A stretch of DNA of 64,000 nt, from the NCBI GenBank assembly GCA_002343185.1, contig DDRT01000001.1, positions 242,736 through 306,735 of the forward strand. Reading direction: 5' to 3'. This DNA comes from Deltaproteobacteria bacterium UBA2409. GTDB taxonomy: Bacteria; Bdellovibrionota_C; UBA2361; DDRT01. Positions 24,689 through 33,540 of this stretch are shown here, in pieces (position 1 is the stretch's first letter; each line of letters begins with the position of its first letter). The notes beneath the pieces were generated by a model. It searched no databases. It saw only the letters and a program-made list of their open reading frames with translations, and was not told the origin of the DNA. A program made the position numbers and the translations under genes.

Positions 24689-25603
24689 ATGGCCAAAGAC
24701 AGTGTTAAGTTAGTCGAAGAGATCGCCAAAAAATCCCCGAACCTTGTGGTTTTAGTCTGTCCCGATTTCATAAGAAGAAAGAGAGCGATCGATCTATACT
24801 TAAAGCACTTCACAAGTTTTGAGCTTTTTAAAGTTGGAGCAGATTTTGTTCCGGATGTAACTCTGAATCTCTCACTATTTGGTAAAACACCGATCTATTT
24901 AGTTTCCCAGATAGAAACCCTGACTAACGATATTCAGAAAAAATTTGTCGAAGCTTCAAAGTCGGCCATGATACTAGCAGTTGGTGAAAAGCTTGCGGCT
25001 AGAACTCCTCTTAGAACCCTGGCTGAAAAGCTTGAAAGCTATATCGAGATCCCTGCCTTACGCGGGATAGAGGTTTATGGTTGGGCTACAAGAGAGTTTA
25101 AACGCTTAGGAAAAAATATCACAAAGCCAGCCTTAGAGCTTCTAATCGAGCTTTGCGAAAGAAAGATTGACTATTTAGCAGGCAGAATCGAGCAACTTGA
25201 CCTGTTTGTTAAAGAAGATGTTGTTACGGAAGCTCATGTAAGAGCTCTACTTTCAGTAGCTATTCAGGAGGATGATTTTTCCTTACTTCAATCAATACTT
25301 GACGATGAGCCACTACAAAAGCAGGCCAGAAAACTAGCTAGAAGCGAAGCAAACCCTTTCGGCTTGGCTCAGTTACTATTTAAGAATCTAAGTTATGCTT
25401 CGGCTATGAAAGAATCTACCTCTGCAAGATCTGAGCTCAAAATTCCACCTTGGATAGCACAAAAGCTTAGTAAAAGGTCAAAAAGTATGTCAGAAACTGG
25501 TTACAAGAAGAGCCTTCTTGCCCTGTGTAAATTTGATGCACGACTTAAGAATAATTCTTTATATCCAAAGACTCTTATTGCGATGTTAGGAGATGAGCTT
25601 TGA
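24689..25603 (+). CDS. holA: DNA polymerase III delta subunit
   Basis: A 304-residue clamp-loader subunit that opens the beta sliding clamp. The N-terminal region (LVVLVCPDFIRRKRAIDLYL) and the helical C-terminal collar (about 210-300) fit the HolA family, which is weakly conserved. The start ATG at 24689 is chosen over an upstream codon that would fall inside tRNA-Phe. The leader after tRNA processing would be only nine bases, without a Shine-Dalgarno sequence. It overlaps mltB by four bases. holB lies 2.2 kb downstream. Confidence 0.82.
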   Translation: MAKDSVKLVEEIAKKSPNLVVLVCPDFIRRKRAIDLYLKHFTSFELFKVGADFVPDVTLNLSLFGKTPIYLVSQIETLTNDIQKKFVEASKSAMILAVGEKLAARTPLRTLAEKLESYIEIPALRGIEVYGWATREFKRLGKNITKPALELLIELCERKIDYLAGRIEQLDLFVKEDVVTEAHVRALLSVAIQEDDFSLLQSILDDEPLQKQARKLARSEANPFGLAQLLFKNLSYASAMKESTSARSELKIPPWIAQKLSKRSKSMSETGYKKSLLALCKFDARLKNNSLYPKTLIAMLGDEL

Positions 25604-26433
25604 AGTTTTTGCTTACTTTAGTGTTCTTAACACTAGCTAAGGCTGATTCATGGAATGGATGGGATGAGCTTATTGCCAAGCTTGAAGCAGATGGAATTAA
25701 AAAGGAAACATTATCCGAGCTATATAAAAATAGTAATTTCCCTAAATTTTTTCAGGTAACGTTTAGATTAGCTCCTGTTGAATCTTACTCAATTTATGGA
25801 CCATTTACGAACCTTAATAGGCTGGTTAGAGCCCGGGAGTTTATGATCCTTCATAAAGGGACACTTAAAGAAGCTTCAAGTGCTTTAGATGTTGAGCCAG
25901 AGATAATAACAGCAATCTTATATGTTGAAACGGATTTAGGCAGGAACTTGGGACAGGAGCTTGTATTAAATAGACTCTCTAGAATTGCAAACATAGGAAC
26001 TGAAGAGAACATAAATTGGAATTATAAGAGACTAAGACAACAAGACCATTCAGTTACATTAGAGCAGGTTCAAGAGCGTGCTAATTATCTAACCACTACA
26101 TTTTATCCTGAAGTAAAAACTCTAATTGAATTGCATGAAAAAGGCGAACTAGATGCAACTTCTCTTAAAGGATCCATAGCTGGAGCTTTCGGGATCTCAC
26201 AGTTTTTGCCTAGGAGTTTTAAAAACTTTGCTCTCGATGGAAATAAGAATGGTACTGTCTCACTCTTTGAAATTGAAGATGCAATATGGTCAGTTGCCAA
26301 TTATTTTAAAGCTCATGGCTGGAGTCATGGGATCTCTTATCCCGAAAAAAGAAAAGTTATCTGGGCTTATAATAAGAGTGAAGCTTATATAGATACAATT
26401 TTAAAAGTCGCTACTATTTTGAAACATTCTTAA
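25600..26433 (+). CDS. mltB: Lytic murein transglycosylase, MltB family
   Basis: A periplasmic enzyme that cleaves the MurNAc-GlcNAc bond of peptidoglycan. The 277 residues begin with a signal peptide (MKFLLTLVFLTLAKA). The catalytic Glu lies in AILYVETDLG, near residue 111. The family blocks GSIAGAFGISQFLPRSF and GWSHGISYP follow. The start TTG overlaps the holA stop (TTGA). A cysteine lipobox is absent, so it is probably soluble in the periplasm. It is convergent with csaA with no base between. Confidence 0.88.
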   Translation: MKFLLTLVFLTLAKADSWNGWDELIAKLEADGIKKETLSELYKNSNFPKFFQVTFRLAPVESYSIYGPFTNLNRLVRAREFMILHKGTLKEASSALDVEPEIITAILYVETDLGRNLGQELVLNRLSRIANIGTEENINWNYKRLRQQDHSVTLEQVQERANYLTTTFYPEVKTLIELHEKGELDATSLKGSIAGAFGISQFLPRSFKNFALDGNKNGTVSLFEIEDAIWSVANYFKAHGWSHGISYPEKRKVIWAYNKSEAYIDTILKVATILKHS

Positions 26434-26769
26434 CTAACAAAGCTTAGAGCCATTTGGTACCGGCTTATCAGGAGAAATTAAAACTATTGTTCTATCTTCA
26501 GACTCGAACCCGGTCACGAGGCATTCGGAGAAGAAGTTAGCGATCTGTTTTTTAGGAAAATTTACGACCGCAACAACTTGTTTTCCGATCAATTGCTCTT
26601 TTGTATAGTTGTGAGTTATCTGAGCGCTTGAATTCTTTAAACCTAAGTCACCAAAATCTATGGTAAGTTTATAGGCTGGTTTTTTGGCCTCTGGAAACTC
26701 TAAAACAGATATAATAGTCCCAACTCTCAGCTCAATCTTTAAAAAGTCGCTAAAGGTTATCTCCTCCAT
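26434..26769 (-). CDS. csaA: CsaA-like tRNA-binding domain protein
   Basis: A single OB-fold tRNA-binding domain of 111 residues in the EMAPII/Arc1p group. The sequence FSDFLKIELRVGTIISVLEFP and the late NFPKKQIANFFSE block match CsaA, a dimeric protein reported to bind tRNA and help protein export in Bacillus. A second stand-alone domain of the same fold is encoded at 28615, so the genome has at least two. It diverges from the response regulator at 26830. Confidence 0.85.
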   Translation of the reverse strand: MEEITFSDFLKIELRVGTIISVLEFPEAKKPAYKLTIDFGDLGLKNSSAQITHNYTKEQLIGKQVVAVVNFPKKQIANFFSECLVTGFESEDRTIVLISPDKPVPNGSKLC

Positions 26770-26787
26770 AGTTTCTTAGTTACATCA

Positions 26788-26801
26788 TGTTATGATTGAC
26801 A
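26788..26801 (+). promoter_or_regulatory. Candidate promoter of the response regulator-tmk operon
   Basis: TGTTATGAT at 26788-26796 is an extended -10 (TG-n-TATGAT), with transcription expected near 26803. Overlapping it is a perfect TTGACA (26796-26801), which with TAAACT 16 bases later could form a second promoter starting almost at the ATG. A small GGGG-CAA-CCCC hairpin lies in the leader. Confidence 0.4.
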
Positions 26802-26829
26802 GGGGCAACCCCTCCGGTAAACTAACAAG

Positions 26830-27195
26830 ATGGCTGCAAAAATATTGGTAGTTGAGGATGATCAGGACTCAAGAGAGGTTTTATCAAGAATTATAGAGAA
26901 TCTAGGTTATGAAGTCTTAGCTTTTGGCTCAGGAAAAGAAGCTGTTGAAGCAGTTTCTAAGACCACAATAGACCTCGCTATGATTGATATAATGATGCCT
27001 GAGATGAACGGCTACGAGGTACTTCAAGCTATACGAGCCATGCAAACCTATGCTGAGCTACCGATAATCATGGTAACTGCTAAAGACCAGGATACTGAGG
27101 TGTTTGAGGGATATAAATACGGAGCTGATTATTATATTCCAAAGCCATATACAGCAAAGCAGATTGAGTGGGGGATCAAAACCTTCCTAGACTAA
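26830..27195 (+). CDS. Single-domain response regulator
   Basis: A receiver-only protein of 121 residues. The acidic pair is in VVEDDQDSRE, the phospho-acceptor Asp in LAMIDIMMPEMNG (near residue 55), the Thr in MVTAKD and the Lys in YIPKPYTAKQ. All functional residues are present, so it can probably be phosphorylated. There is no output domain. It is the first gene of a tightly packed run with tmk, holB and tatD; no kinase is adjacent, so its partner is unknown. Confidence 0.93.
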   Translation: MAAKILVVEDDQDSREVLSRIIENLGYEVLAFGSGKEAVEAVSKTTIDLAMIDIMMPEMNGYEVLQAIRAMQTYAELPIIMVTAKDQDTEVFEGYKYGADYYIPKPYTAKQIEWGIKTFLD

Positions 27196-27809
27196 TGCTC
27201 GTTTCTTCTATTCCAAAAACAGATAACAGATTCTTCGTATTTGAAGGTGTAAACGGTTCAGGAAAATCATCTCTAATAGACAGACTTAACAGAGAGATTC
27301 CAAACTCAATTAAAACAAGAGAGCCGGGCGGAACACCCCTGGGAGAAAAGCTAAGGCAAATTCTACAGGTCGATAAGGAGCCTATCTCCAGTTTAACCGA
27401 ATTATTTTTGTTTCAAGCGGATAGGGCTCATCACGTAGACTTTATCAAGACTGAACTCAAAAAAGGAAAGACTGTCTTCTGTGATAGATATTTTTACTCC
27501 TCAATTGCCTTTCAAGGGGCAGGTCGAGGGCTGATGGATGTTGAAGAATTGTCTATGAAGGCGATTCAAGGACTTTTGCCAGCGTGTGTGTTTTTACTCG
27601 ATCTGGATCCGGTCGAAGGATTAAAGAGAAGAGAAGGCCTCTCGGAGATAGATCGATTTGAAGGCGAACAGCTAGAGTTTCATAAAAGAGTTAGAGCTGA
27701 GTTTTTAAGGCTGGCCAAAACAAGGCCTGAACCTTTTATTCTCATTGATGCGACAAAAAGTAGGGAGGAGATTTTTAATTCTGTTTATAGGATCATTGGA
27801 TCATGTTAG
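27195..27809 (+). CDS. tmk: Thymidylate kinase
   Basis: This enzyme phosphorylates dTMP to dTDP for DNA synthesis. It has 204 residues from ATG at 27195, which shares one base with the stop of the response regulator. The P-loop is FEGVNGSGKSS, and the DR(Y/H) motif is DRYFYSSIAFQGAGRG with the LID region following. It overlaps holB by seven bases. A tmk-holB pairing is common in bacteria. Confidence 0.95.
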   Translation: MLVSSIPKTDNRFFVFEGVNGSGKSSLIDRLNREIPNSIKTREPGGTPLGEKLRQILQVDKEPISSLTELFLFQADRAHHVDFIKTELKKGKTVFCDRYFYSSIAFQGAGRGLMDVEELSMKAIQGLLPACVFLLDLDPVEGLKRREGLSEIDRFEGEQLEFHKRVRAEFLRLAKTRPEPFILIDATKSREEIFNSVYRIIGSC

Positions 27810-28618
27810 TCGGCCATACTCAAGTAAGATCTGCAATTGATAAATTGATCGCACAGGACAGGTTGCCACACGCGATCCTTTTTCTAGGGCCTCAGGCAAT
27901 TGGTAAATATCTAGTAGCCCTTGAATGTGCAGAGAAGATCTTAAAAGCAAAGGCGCCACACCCAGATCTTCATATTTTTGAAACCCAAGATATAGATTCT
28001 CTAAGAGTTCTATTAAGTAGACTTCATCTTAAGCCATTTATGGGAAGTAGTAGAGTAGTGATACTAAGAGATGTAGATGACTTAGGAATCGGAAGCTTGA
28101 ATTTGCTACTCAAAACACTAGAAGAACCGTTAGATTCAACTTATTTCTTTTTGACTGCCACGCAGGGAATGAGGCTACCAAGAACAATTGTTTCTAGAGC
28201 TCAATGTTTTCAGTTTAATCTCTTAAGCAATGAGGAGATATCGCAGATTTTATCTCAAAAAGGAATTTCGAATAGCACACTTCTTCAAGGATCTCTGGCA
28301 CTTTTAGAGCAAGATGAGAGTGTAATATTGCCGAGCCTAGAAGGAATGTTGAGAGGACACTATCTTGAGCTTACGAAATTTCTGTTAGAGCTCGATAAAA
28401 AGGAAGTCGATAGAGTAATACAGATATTAGTAAGTGTATTAAGAAGGGAGATGTTGCTTGATGGGCCTCATCAGAGGAAGCTAGCCGAGGCACTTCAGAA
28501 TCTACTCTTTGCTGAGATCCTAATTAATCAAAGAAATATTAATCCAAGTTTGGCATTGTCTACGGCTTTAGTTGGCGATGGAAATTTTCAAGACTCATTT
28601 CGAGTGGCAGGTTTATGA
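27803..28618 (+). CDS. holB: DNA polymerase III delta-prime subunit
   Basis: A clamp-loader AAA+ protein of 271 residues. The N-terminus (VGHTQVRSAIDKLIAQDRLPHA) and LFLGPQAIGKY are typical. The P-loop has Tyr after Lys instead of Ser/Thr, as expected of a non-hydrolysing delta-prime. The usual four-cysteine zinc module (residues about 50-65) is missing; the stretch reads KAKAPHPDLHIFE. The family's SRAQCFQF arginine-finger block is present. It overlaps the following gene by four bases. Confidence 0.88.
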   Translation: MLVGHTQVRSAIDKLIAQDRLPHAILFLGPQAIGKYLVALECAEKILKAKAPHPDLHIFETQDIDSLRVLLSRLHLKPFMGSSRVVILRDVDDLGIGSLNLLLKTLEEPLDSTYFFLTATQGMRLPRTIVSRAQCFQFNLLSNEEISQILSQKGISNSTLLQGSLALLEQDESVILPSLEGMLRGHYLELTKFLLELDKKEVDRVIQILVSVLRREMLLDGPHQRKLAEALQNLLFAEILINQRNINPSLALSTALVGDGNFQDSFRVAGL

Positions 28619-28932
28619 TTGACATTGAACATTTTGCACAAGTTGCACTTAGAGTTGGTAGGATACTAGAGGCAGAACAGGTACCTAAATCGAAGAAACT
28701 CTTAAAGCTGTTAGTAGATCTTGGAGAAGAGTCAAAACGACAAATTCTCTCAGGGATAGCTGAACACTATACTCCTGAACAACTTGTTGGAAAAAGTATA
28801 GTGGTAGTAGCCAACTTAAAACCAGCTCAGTTTATGGGGTTAGAAAGTCAAGGAATGATTCTAGCAGTTGATAACGGAGAGAGAGTTACAGTTATAGAAG
28901 TTGATGCTGCTCCTGGATCAGTGGTCCGATGA
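28615..28932 (+). CDS. Stand-alone MetRS C-terminal tRNA-binding protein
   Basis: A 105-residue OB-fold tRNA-binding domain. The pattern FAQVALRVGRILEAEQVPKSKKL and ILSGIAEHYTPEQLVGK is that of the C-terminal dimerisation domain of bacterial methionyl-tRNA synthetase, encoded here as a separate gene. It probably binds tRNA in trans for MetRS. It sits directly before tatD with a four-base overlap; in many bacteria metG itself precedes tatD, which fits this reading. Confidence 0.85.
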   Translation: MIDIEHFAQVALRVGRILEAEQVPKSKKLLKLLVDLGEESKRQILSGIAEHYTPEQLVGKSIVVVANLKPAQFMGLESQGMILAVDNGERVTVIEVDAAPGSVVR

Positions 28933-29681
28933 TAGAACTCTTCGATAGTCATGTTCATCTAGATCCTGATGGCTTGGAAGAGATTCTTAGTCGTGCAAGA
29001 GAAGTTGGAGTTAATAGACTTCTCGCTATAGGAGCAAGTGATGGGCTGAGGTCAAACACACAAGCTAAAGAAATTGCATCAAAGCACGAGAATATTTGGT
29101 TCACAGCAGGTATTCATCCCCATGATGCAAAGGATTATGTAAATGTAGATGGATTAGCGAGCCTTCTTAATGACAAAAAGTTGAAGGCTATAGGAGAAAC
29201 CGGGTTAGATTATTATCGAGACTGGGCCCCAAGGGAATCTCAGCAAAAATTATTTGAGGCTCACCTTGCATTAGCTAAGGATATGTCTTTGCCAGTTGTA
29301 ATTCACTCAAGAGAAGCTGCTAAGGATTGTTTAAGTACTATTAAAAAATATCTGCCCTTAAAGGGAGTTTTTCATTGCTTTAGCGACGATCTTAAAACTG
29401 CAGAAGAGATTATTTCTATAGGGTTTTATGTGTCCATACCAGGCAGCCTAACATTCAAAAAAGCAGAGAGTTTTAGAGATACGGTCTCGAAGATACCTTT
29501 AGAAAAAATATTACTAGAGACAGATGCTCCATATATAACCCCTGAACCATTTAGAGGAAAAAAGAATGAAAGTGCATTTATGCTTTATACTGCAAAAAAA
29601 CTTGCAGAAATAAAGAGTGAAACCATAGAAAAAATTGGGTCTGTAACAACAAGTAATGCAATGGAGTTATTCTCAATATGA
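28929..29681 (+). CDS. tatD: TatD family deoxyribonuclease
   Basis: A metal-dependent TIM-barrel nuclease of 250 residues. The N-terminal DSHVHLD, the central GETGLDYYRDWAPRESQ and PVVIHSREA, FHCFS and LLETDAPYITP blocks are all present, supplying the metal ligands. TatD enzymes act in DNA repair and degradation. It overlaps both neighbours by four bases. Confidence 0.95.
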   Translation: MIELFDSHVHLDPDGLEEILSRAREVGVNRLLAIGASDGLRSNTQAKEIASKHENIWFTAGIHPHDAKDYVNVDGLASLLNDKKLKAIGETGLDYYRDWAPRESQQKLFEAHLALAKDMSLPVVIHSREAAKDCLSTIKKYLPLKGVFHCFSDDLKTAEEIISIGFYVSIPGSLTFKKAESFRDTVSKIPLEKILLETDAPYITPEPFRGKKNESAFMLYTAKKLAEIKSETIEKIGSVTTSNAMELFSI

Positions 29682-30478
29682 AGGTAGCTGGATATGACAT
29701 CTCATACATTAACTTTGGAAACTTCAGACTTGATGGTGGAGCAATGTTTGGTTCAGTGCCAAAGAATCTCTGGTGTAAGTTGATAAAAGTTGATGAAGAA
29801 AACTGCATTCCCTTAGCCACAAGATGCTTAGTGCTGGAAGGATTTGGAAAAAAAATTTTAGTTGACTGTGGAAATGGTACTAAATGGGACGAAAAGAGGA
29901 AAAAGATTTTTAATATTCAAGCAAAAGAGCCAAATCAACTTGGCCTAGATCCTGATTCTGTTACCGATCTTTTATTAACCCACCTTCATTTTGATCATTG
30001 TGGTGGCATTTCGAACAGCAATGGAGGTAGAGTTTATAAAAATGCAAAAATATGGGTTCAGAAAGACAATCTAGATAATGCAAAAAGCCCTACCATTAGA
30101 GAAAAAGCTAGTTATCTTGAAGAAAACTATAAAGTCATAGAATCAGGAGATCACTTTTTAATTGAAGGAGACAAGGAGATTTTTCCAAATATAAAAGTTC
30201 ATGTAATTAATGGACACACTAAAGGTCAGCAATGGATAGAGATATCCGACAATAATGACACTCTTTTATATCCATCGGATCTTATGCCGACATCAAGGCA
30301 CTTACAGATCCCATATCATATGGGGTATGACATGTGTGTTGATACTCTATTAAAAGAGAAGAAAGACTTCCTTGATTATGCAGTTAACAAAAATGCACTT
30401 ATTGTTTTTCAACATGATCCAGATGTTGAGTCAGGGAGAATCAAAAAAACCGGAGAGGATAGGTTTGGGTTAGAATAA
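29678..30478 (+). CDS. Metallo-beta-lactamase-fold hydrolase
   Basis: A 266-residue soluble protein with the metal motif THLHFDHCGG near residues 106-115. Further ligands are in NGHTKGQQW and YPSDLMP, followed by a late FQHDP. The group includes lactonases and other hydrolases, so the substrate is not deducible. It overlaps tatD by four bases and closes the response regulator-tmk-holB-tatD run. It is followed by a double palindromic element. Confidence 0.85.
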   Translation: MKVAGYDISYINFGNFRLDGGAMFGSVPKNLWCKLIKVDEENCIPLATRCLVLEGFGKKILVDCGNGTKWDEKRKKIFNIQAKEPNQLGLDPDSVTDLLLTHLHFDHCGGISNSNGGRVYKNAKIWVQKDNLDNAKSPTIREKASYLEENYKVIESGDHFLIEGDKEIFPNIKVHVINGHTKGQQWIEISDNNDTLLYPSDLMPTSRHLQIPYHMGYDMCVDTLLKEKKDFLDYAVNKNALIVFQHDPDVESGRIKKTGEDRFGLE

Positions 30479-30488
30479 ATACGTCTGA

Positions 30489-30539
30489 TCAGGTTTTTAA
30501 CCTGACCTAAAAAACAAAGGACTGGTTAAAAACCAGTCC
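30489..30539. repeat. Palindromic element D (two hairpins, P1 + P2)
   Basis: TCAGGTT-TTT-AACCTGA (30489-30505) is a small version of the common palindrome P1. Then GGACTGGTT-AAA-AACCAGTCC (30519-30539) is a perfect 9-bp hairpin of the companion palindrome P2. They fill the convergent junction of the metallo-hydrolase and a membrane protein gene. The order P1-P2 recurs in the region 47486-47640. Confidence 0.75.
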
Positions 30540-30562
30540 AGACAAATTTTTATCCTTCCGGC

Positions 30563-30922
30563 CTAGCCAGAGATGCTTCTAGGCTTTACAAGGATCAATC
30601 CAATAAACGAAATGAAAAAATAAATTCCTGCTTCAGTAGAAGAAGCTCCTAATATTTTAAGAATAAATCCAAAAACTGATATAGAGTCGATCAGTAAAAG
30701 TTGAATTAGGTAGGTTGGAGGATAAAGGCCTGTGGCGAGAGAGATCTTGCTACCTAGCATTAGAGCCAATACCCCAACTCCAATGCTTCCCATGGTAAAT
30801 ACCCAATTTATTATTTTTCTATCTGATAGCTCTATTGGAGGTATAAAATCAGAAATTATAAAAAGCAAAACAACTGAGGATAGAATAGCAAGCCATAATA
30901 TCTTAGCTGTTTTTGGTTGCAC
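30563..30922 (-). CDS. Small polytopic membrane protein, unknown
   Basis: A 119-residue hydrophobic protein with three or four membrane segments (about 8-26, 38-58, 68-88 and 96-114). No family was recognised. The start GTG shares one base with the TAG stop of the protease gene upstream, so they are translationally coupled. The coupling suggests a shared envelope role, but nothing in the sequence defines it. Confidence 0.6.
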   Translation of the reverse strand: MQPKTAKILWLAILSSVVLLFIISDFIPPIELSDRKIINWVFTMGSIGVGVLALMLGSKISLATGLYPPTYLIQLLLIDSISVFGFILKILGASSTEAGIYFFISFIGLILVKPRSISG

Positions 30923-31758
30923 TAAATTACTCCTGCCTCAGGCACTAATGAGAGTATGAAATCCAATGCCGAGCCAGATTGAGTATTGGTAAATATAGCA
31001 ACAGTCCCCTCTTTACAAATAGGTGTTCCATCAGGTCTAACCTCATCAGGGTCAATTAAGACTGCTTGAGCAACTCCTAATATTCCTGTTAACCCGTCAC
31101 GATTCTTTCTAAGAGCAGGCCCACCAGAGTCGCCACTACATATGCTAGAGCCAGTTCGATCGTATGACGCTAGAAAGGCACCACTTCTAGTATCTTCAAT
31201 GATCATTGAAGCAGCATTTAAGGATTCATTTGGTGGAACATTAGCAGCGGAATCTCCATTTTCATCATTTCCAAATCCAATAATCGTAAATCGCTGACCT
31301 CTTGATGCACCCTCTGATGCGAATATCGGTAATGTAGTTACGTTAGCTGCCTGTGGAAGTTCTACTACTGCAACATCAAACTGCGAGATGCTATCAGTAG
31401 GTCTATACTGCGGGTGAACTGAAATCTTTGTAGCTCTTGAATTAGTTGAGCCGGTAATTACCTGTGCGCTCTTACCGCCAGAGTCAACAAAACAGTGTGC
31501 TGCAGTCAAAAGTTTTCTTGATGTTAAAAAGGTACCGGTACAAACTGCTATTGGATCAGAATTTGAATTAAGAACATAAATTAATGCAACAGGGCCATTT
31601 GCAAGAGTACATGATGCCCCGTTTGTAATACGCCCAACAGCACAGCCCCCAGAAAGCTGAGTGCCATCTCCTGATGGAGCATCAGAATCATCACTTCCAC
31701 CACCACCACAGCCAACGAGTAAAAAACTAAGGAATAATAGGTTTAAAATTGAACGCAT
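30922..31758 (-). CDS. Trypsin-like serine protease lipoprotein
   Basis: A secreted S1 peptidase of 278 residues. The lipobox LLVGCGGGG puts a lipid on Cys17, so it is probably outer-membrane or periplasmic. The catalytic triad is visible: His in LTAAHCF, Asp in QFDVAVVELP and Ser in CSGDSGGPAL. Cysteines near the His and Ser suggest disulfides. The residue six before the Ser, the specificity position, could not be assigned reliably. No inhibitor or substrate gene is evident. Confidence 0.88.
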   Translation of the reverse strand: MRSILNLLFLSFLLVGCGGGGSDDSDAPSGDGTQLSGGCAVGRITNGASCTLANGPVALIYVLNSNSDPIAVCTGTFLTSRKLLTAAHCFVDSGGKSAQVITGSTNSRATKISVHPQYRPTDSISQFDVAVVELPQAANVTTLPIFASEGASRGQRFTIIGFGNDENGDSAANVPPNESLNAASMIIEDTRSGAFLASYDRTGSSICSGDSGGPALRKNRDGLTGILGVAQAVLIDPDEVRPDGTPICKEGTVAIFTNTQSGSALDFILSLVPEAGVI

Positions 31759-31797
31759 AGGACTCTTAAAGTAACTTATGGGCTTATGAGTGTAAAG

Positions 31798-33540
31798 TTA
31801 CTGAAGTAGCTCCTTAAGCTCCCTTGCCTCTATCTCCAAGGCTGCGCGCTCAGTTTCTAGTTCCCTTCTAAGGCCAAGTATTTCATCATCAGTTTTTAAC
31901 TGAAGTGAGTTTAAAAACTCGTTATCATTTTTTAAGCGGGATATTTTTTGCATCAAGGAGTCTTGTTCTATTGTTAGTCTACTTACAGAACTATCCGCTT
32001 GAGAAAGTGCTGAATTAATAGCGTCTCGCATAACAGAGACTAACTCTCTTACCTTATCGGATCTTTCTTTTATCAGGTCTGTCACTCGCTGTTCTAGTGT
32101 TGAGTCAGTTGGTCTTATTCTGAATTCCTCAGCTGCTTTAAGATAATTCCAAGAGATGGTATCAAACTCATCTCTTTTTTGTTTCACCTCAGGGCTAGAA
32201 ATTGAGATCTCAGTTGATAAGCTTACCGGGTCTTCAATTTCAATTCTCTTTTTGCGTCCAAACCAAATAGAAAGTGTTCGTGCAGCGATGTCTAAGTCAG
32301 TTTTTAAAGATGAAAGAGCTTCTTCGAGTGTAGTGATCTGTAGAGAATTCGTCTGAACTAGAGATGGAATAGATCCCCTAACTGATGTGAGAGATAATTT
32401 TGTGTTTACCCCTTCTAATCTTTGTTGGACCGAAGCTAACCTTCTTCTTATATTTTCCTTCTCAACTTCTCCCAATCCCCCTGTTTCAGATTGTCTAACA
32501 ACTGACAATAGCTCAGGTGATGATTCATAAAGCATAGTCGAAATTGTTGGCTTCTCTAATTCAGGTTTTGGTGGAGTAGATTTTACTGTAGAGAGAACTC
32601 CCGTGTTCGGTGCAGGTATTGGACGGTTATTGAAAATTACAGAACCTAATATTATTCCACCTAAGAAAACTACCACTCCTGCTCCAAGTGCTTTTCTAAG
32701 ATTTATTCTAACTGGTGGAGGGCTATGAGTGATTTGTTCTTCAATTTCTATTGGCTCAACAGAGATATCTTCCAATCCCACTGGATAATTTTCTGTAACC
32801 TCAACCACTAGGACAGTTATATTGTCAGTACCACCATTTTTGTTGGCCTCAGATAGGAGAAGTTCGACGGCCTCATCTGTCGACTTAGAGCTTAGAATCT
32901 CCCTCATTTTCTCTGGAGAAACCATATTGTAAAGACCATCCGAACAAAGAAGGTATTTATCTCCTCTTACAGGGCCGTCTTTTAGAGTTACGCAATCAAC
33001 TCGTACTTCAGTAGATGGACCAAGACTTCTAGTGAGCATGTGAGAAACCGGATGATTCTCAGCCTGCGACTCAGAGATTGCACCTGCTTTTACAAGCTCA
33101 GAAACTAAGGTGTGATCTTCAGTTAATCTTTCAAGCTTGCCCACTCTGAGTCTGTAAGCTCTTGAATCTCCAACATGAAGTATGTGAAGCGCAGTTCCTA
33201 CAAACAAAAAAACTACGATTGTAGTCCCCATCCCAGAGAGAGCAGGATCCTCTAGGGAGTGTTGAAAGATGGCATCATTAGCCTCAAGAATTATTTCAGA
33301 TAGGATATCTGGAGTTACTGTTGAATAATTCTTTAACTCTTCACGAATTGTCTTAATTGCAAGCTGAGATGCTACTGCTCCTCCCTTAGCACCACCCATT
33401 CCATCAGCTACGATGTAAATTTTATAATTATCTGATTCAATTAAGCCGAACGAGTCTTGGTTCTCTTCACGTCTGCGTCCAACGTCAGTTCCAGCGCTAC
33501 TTCTAAGCAGCGATTCATGAGTCCCTTCAACTAGTTCCAT
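31798..33540 (-). CDS. PP2C-type phosphatase with membrane anchor and coiled coil
   Basis: Residues about 10-245 form a PPM/PP2C phosphatase: REENQDSF, VADGMGGAKGG, GDSRAYRL, SDGLYNM and DNITVLVVE supply the metal-binding Asp residues. A membrane helix follows at about 284-305 (GAGVVVFLGGIILGSVIF). The outer 270 residues are helical with a coiled coil at the end. It would remove phosphate from Ser/Thr in the cytosol while reaching the periplasm. It could oppose the membrane kinase at 7875-9650. A small ORF with a strong ribosome site overlaps its start. Confidence 0.9.
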   Translation of the reverse strand: MELVEGTHESLLRSSAGTDVGRRREENQDSFGLIESDNYKIYIVADGMGGAKGGAVASQLAIKTIREELKNYSTVTPDILSEIILEANDAIFQHSLEDPALSGMGTTIVVFLFVGTALHILHVGDSRAYRLRVGKLERLTEDHTLVSELVKAGAISESQAENHPVSHMLTRSLGPSTEVRVDCVTLKDGPVRGDKYLLCSDGLYNMVSPEKMREILSSKSTDEAVELLLSEANKNGGTDNITVLVVEVTENYPVGLEDISVEPIEIEEQITHSPPPVRINLRKALGAGVVVFLGGIILGSVIFNNRPIPAPNTGVLSTVKSTPPKPELEKPTISTMLYESSPELLSVVRQSETGGLGEVEKENIRRRLASVQQRLEGVNTKLSLTSVRGSIPSLVQTNSLQITTLEEALSSLKTDLDIAARTLSIWFGRKKRIEIEDPVSLSTEISISSPEVKQKRDEFDTISWNYLKAAEEFRIRPTDSTLEQRVTDLIKERSDKVRELVSVMRDAINSALSQADSSVSRLTIEQDSLMQKISRLKNDNEFLNSLQLKTDDEILGLRRELETERAALEIEARELKELLQ

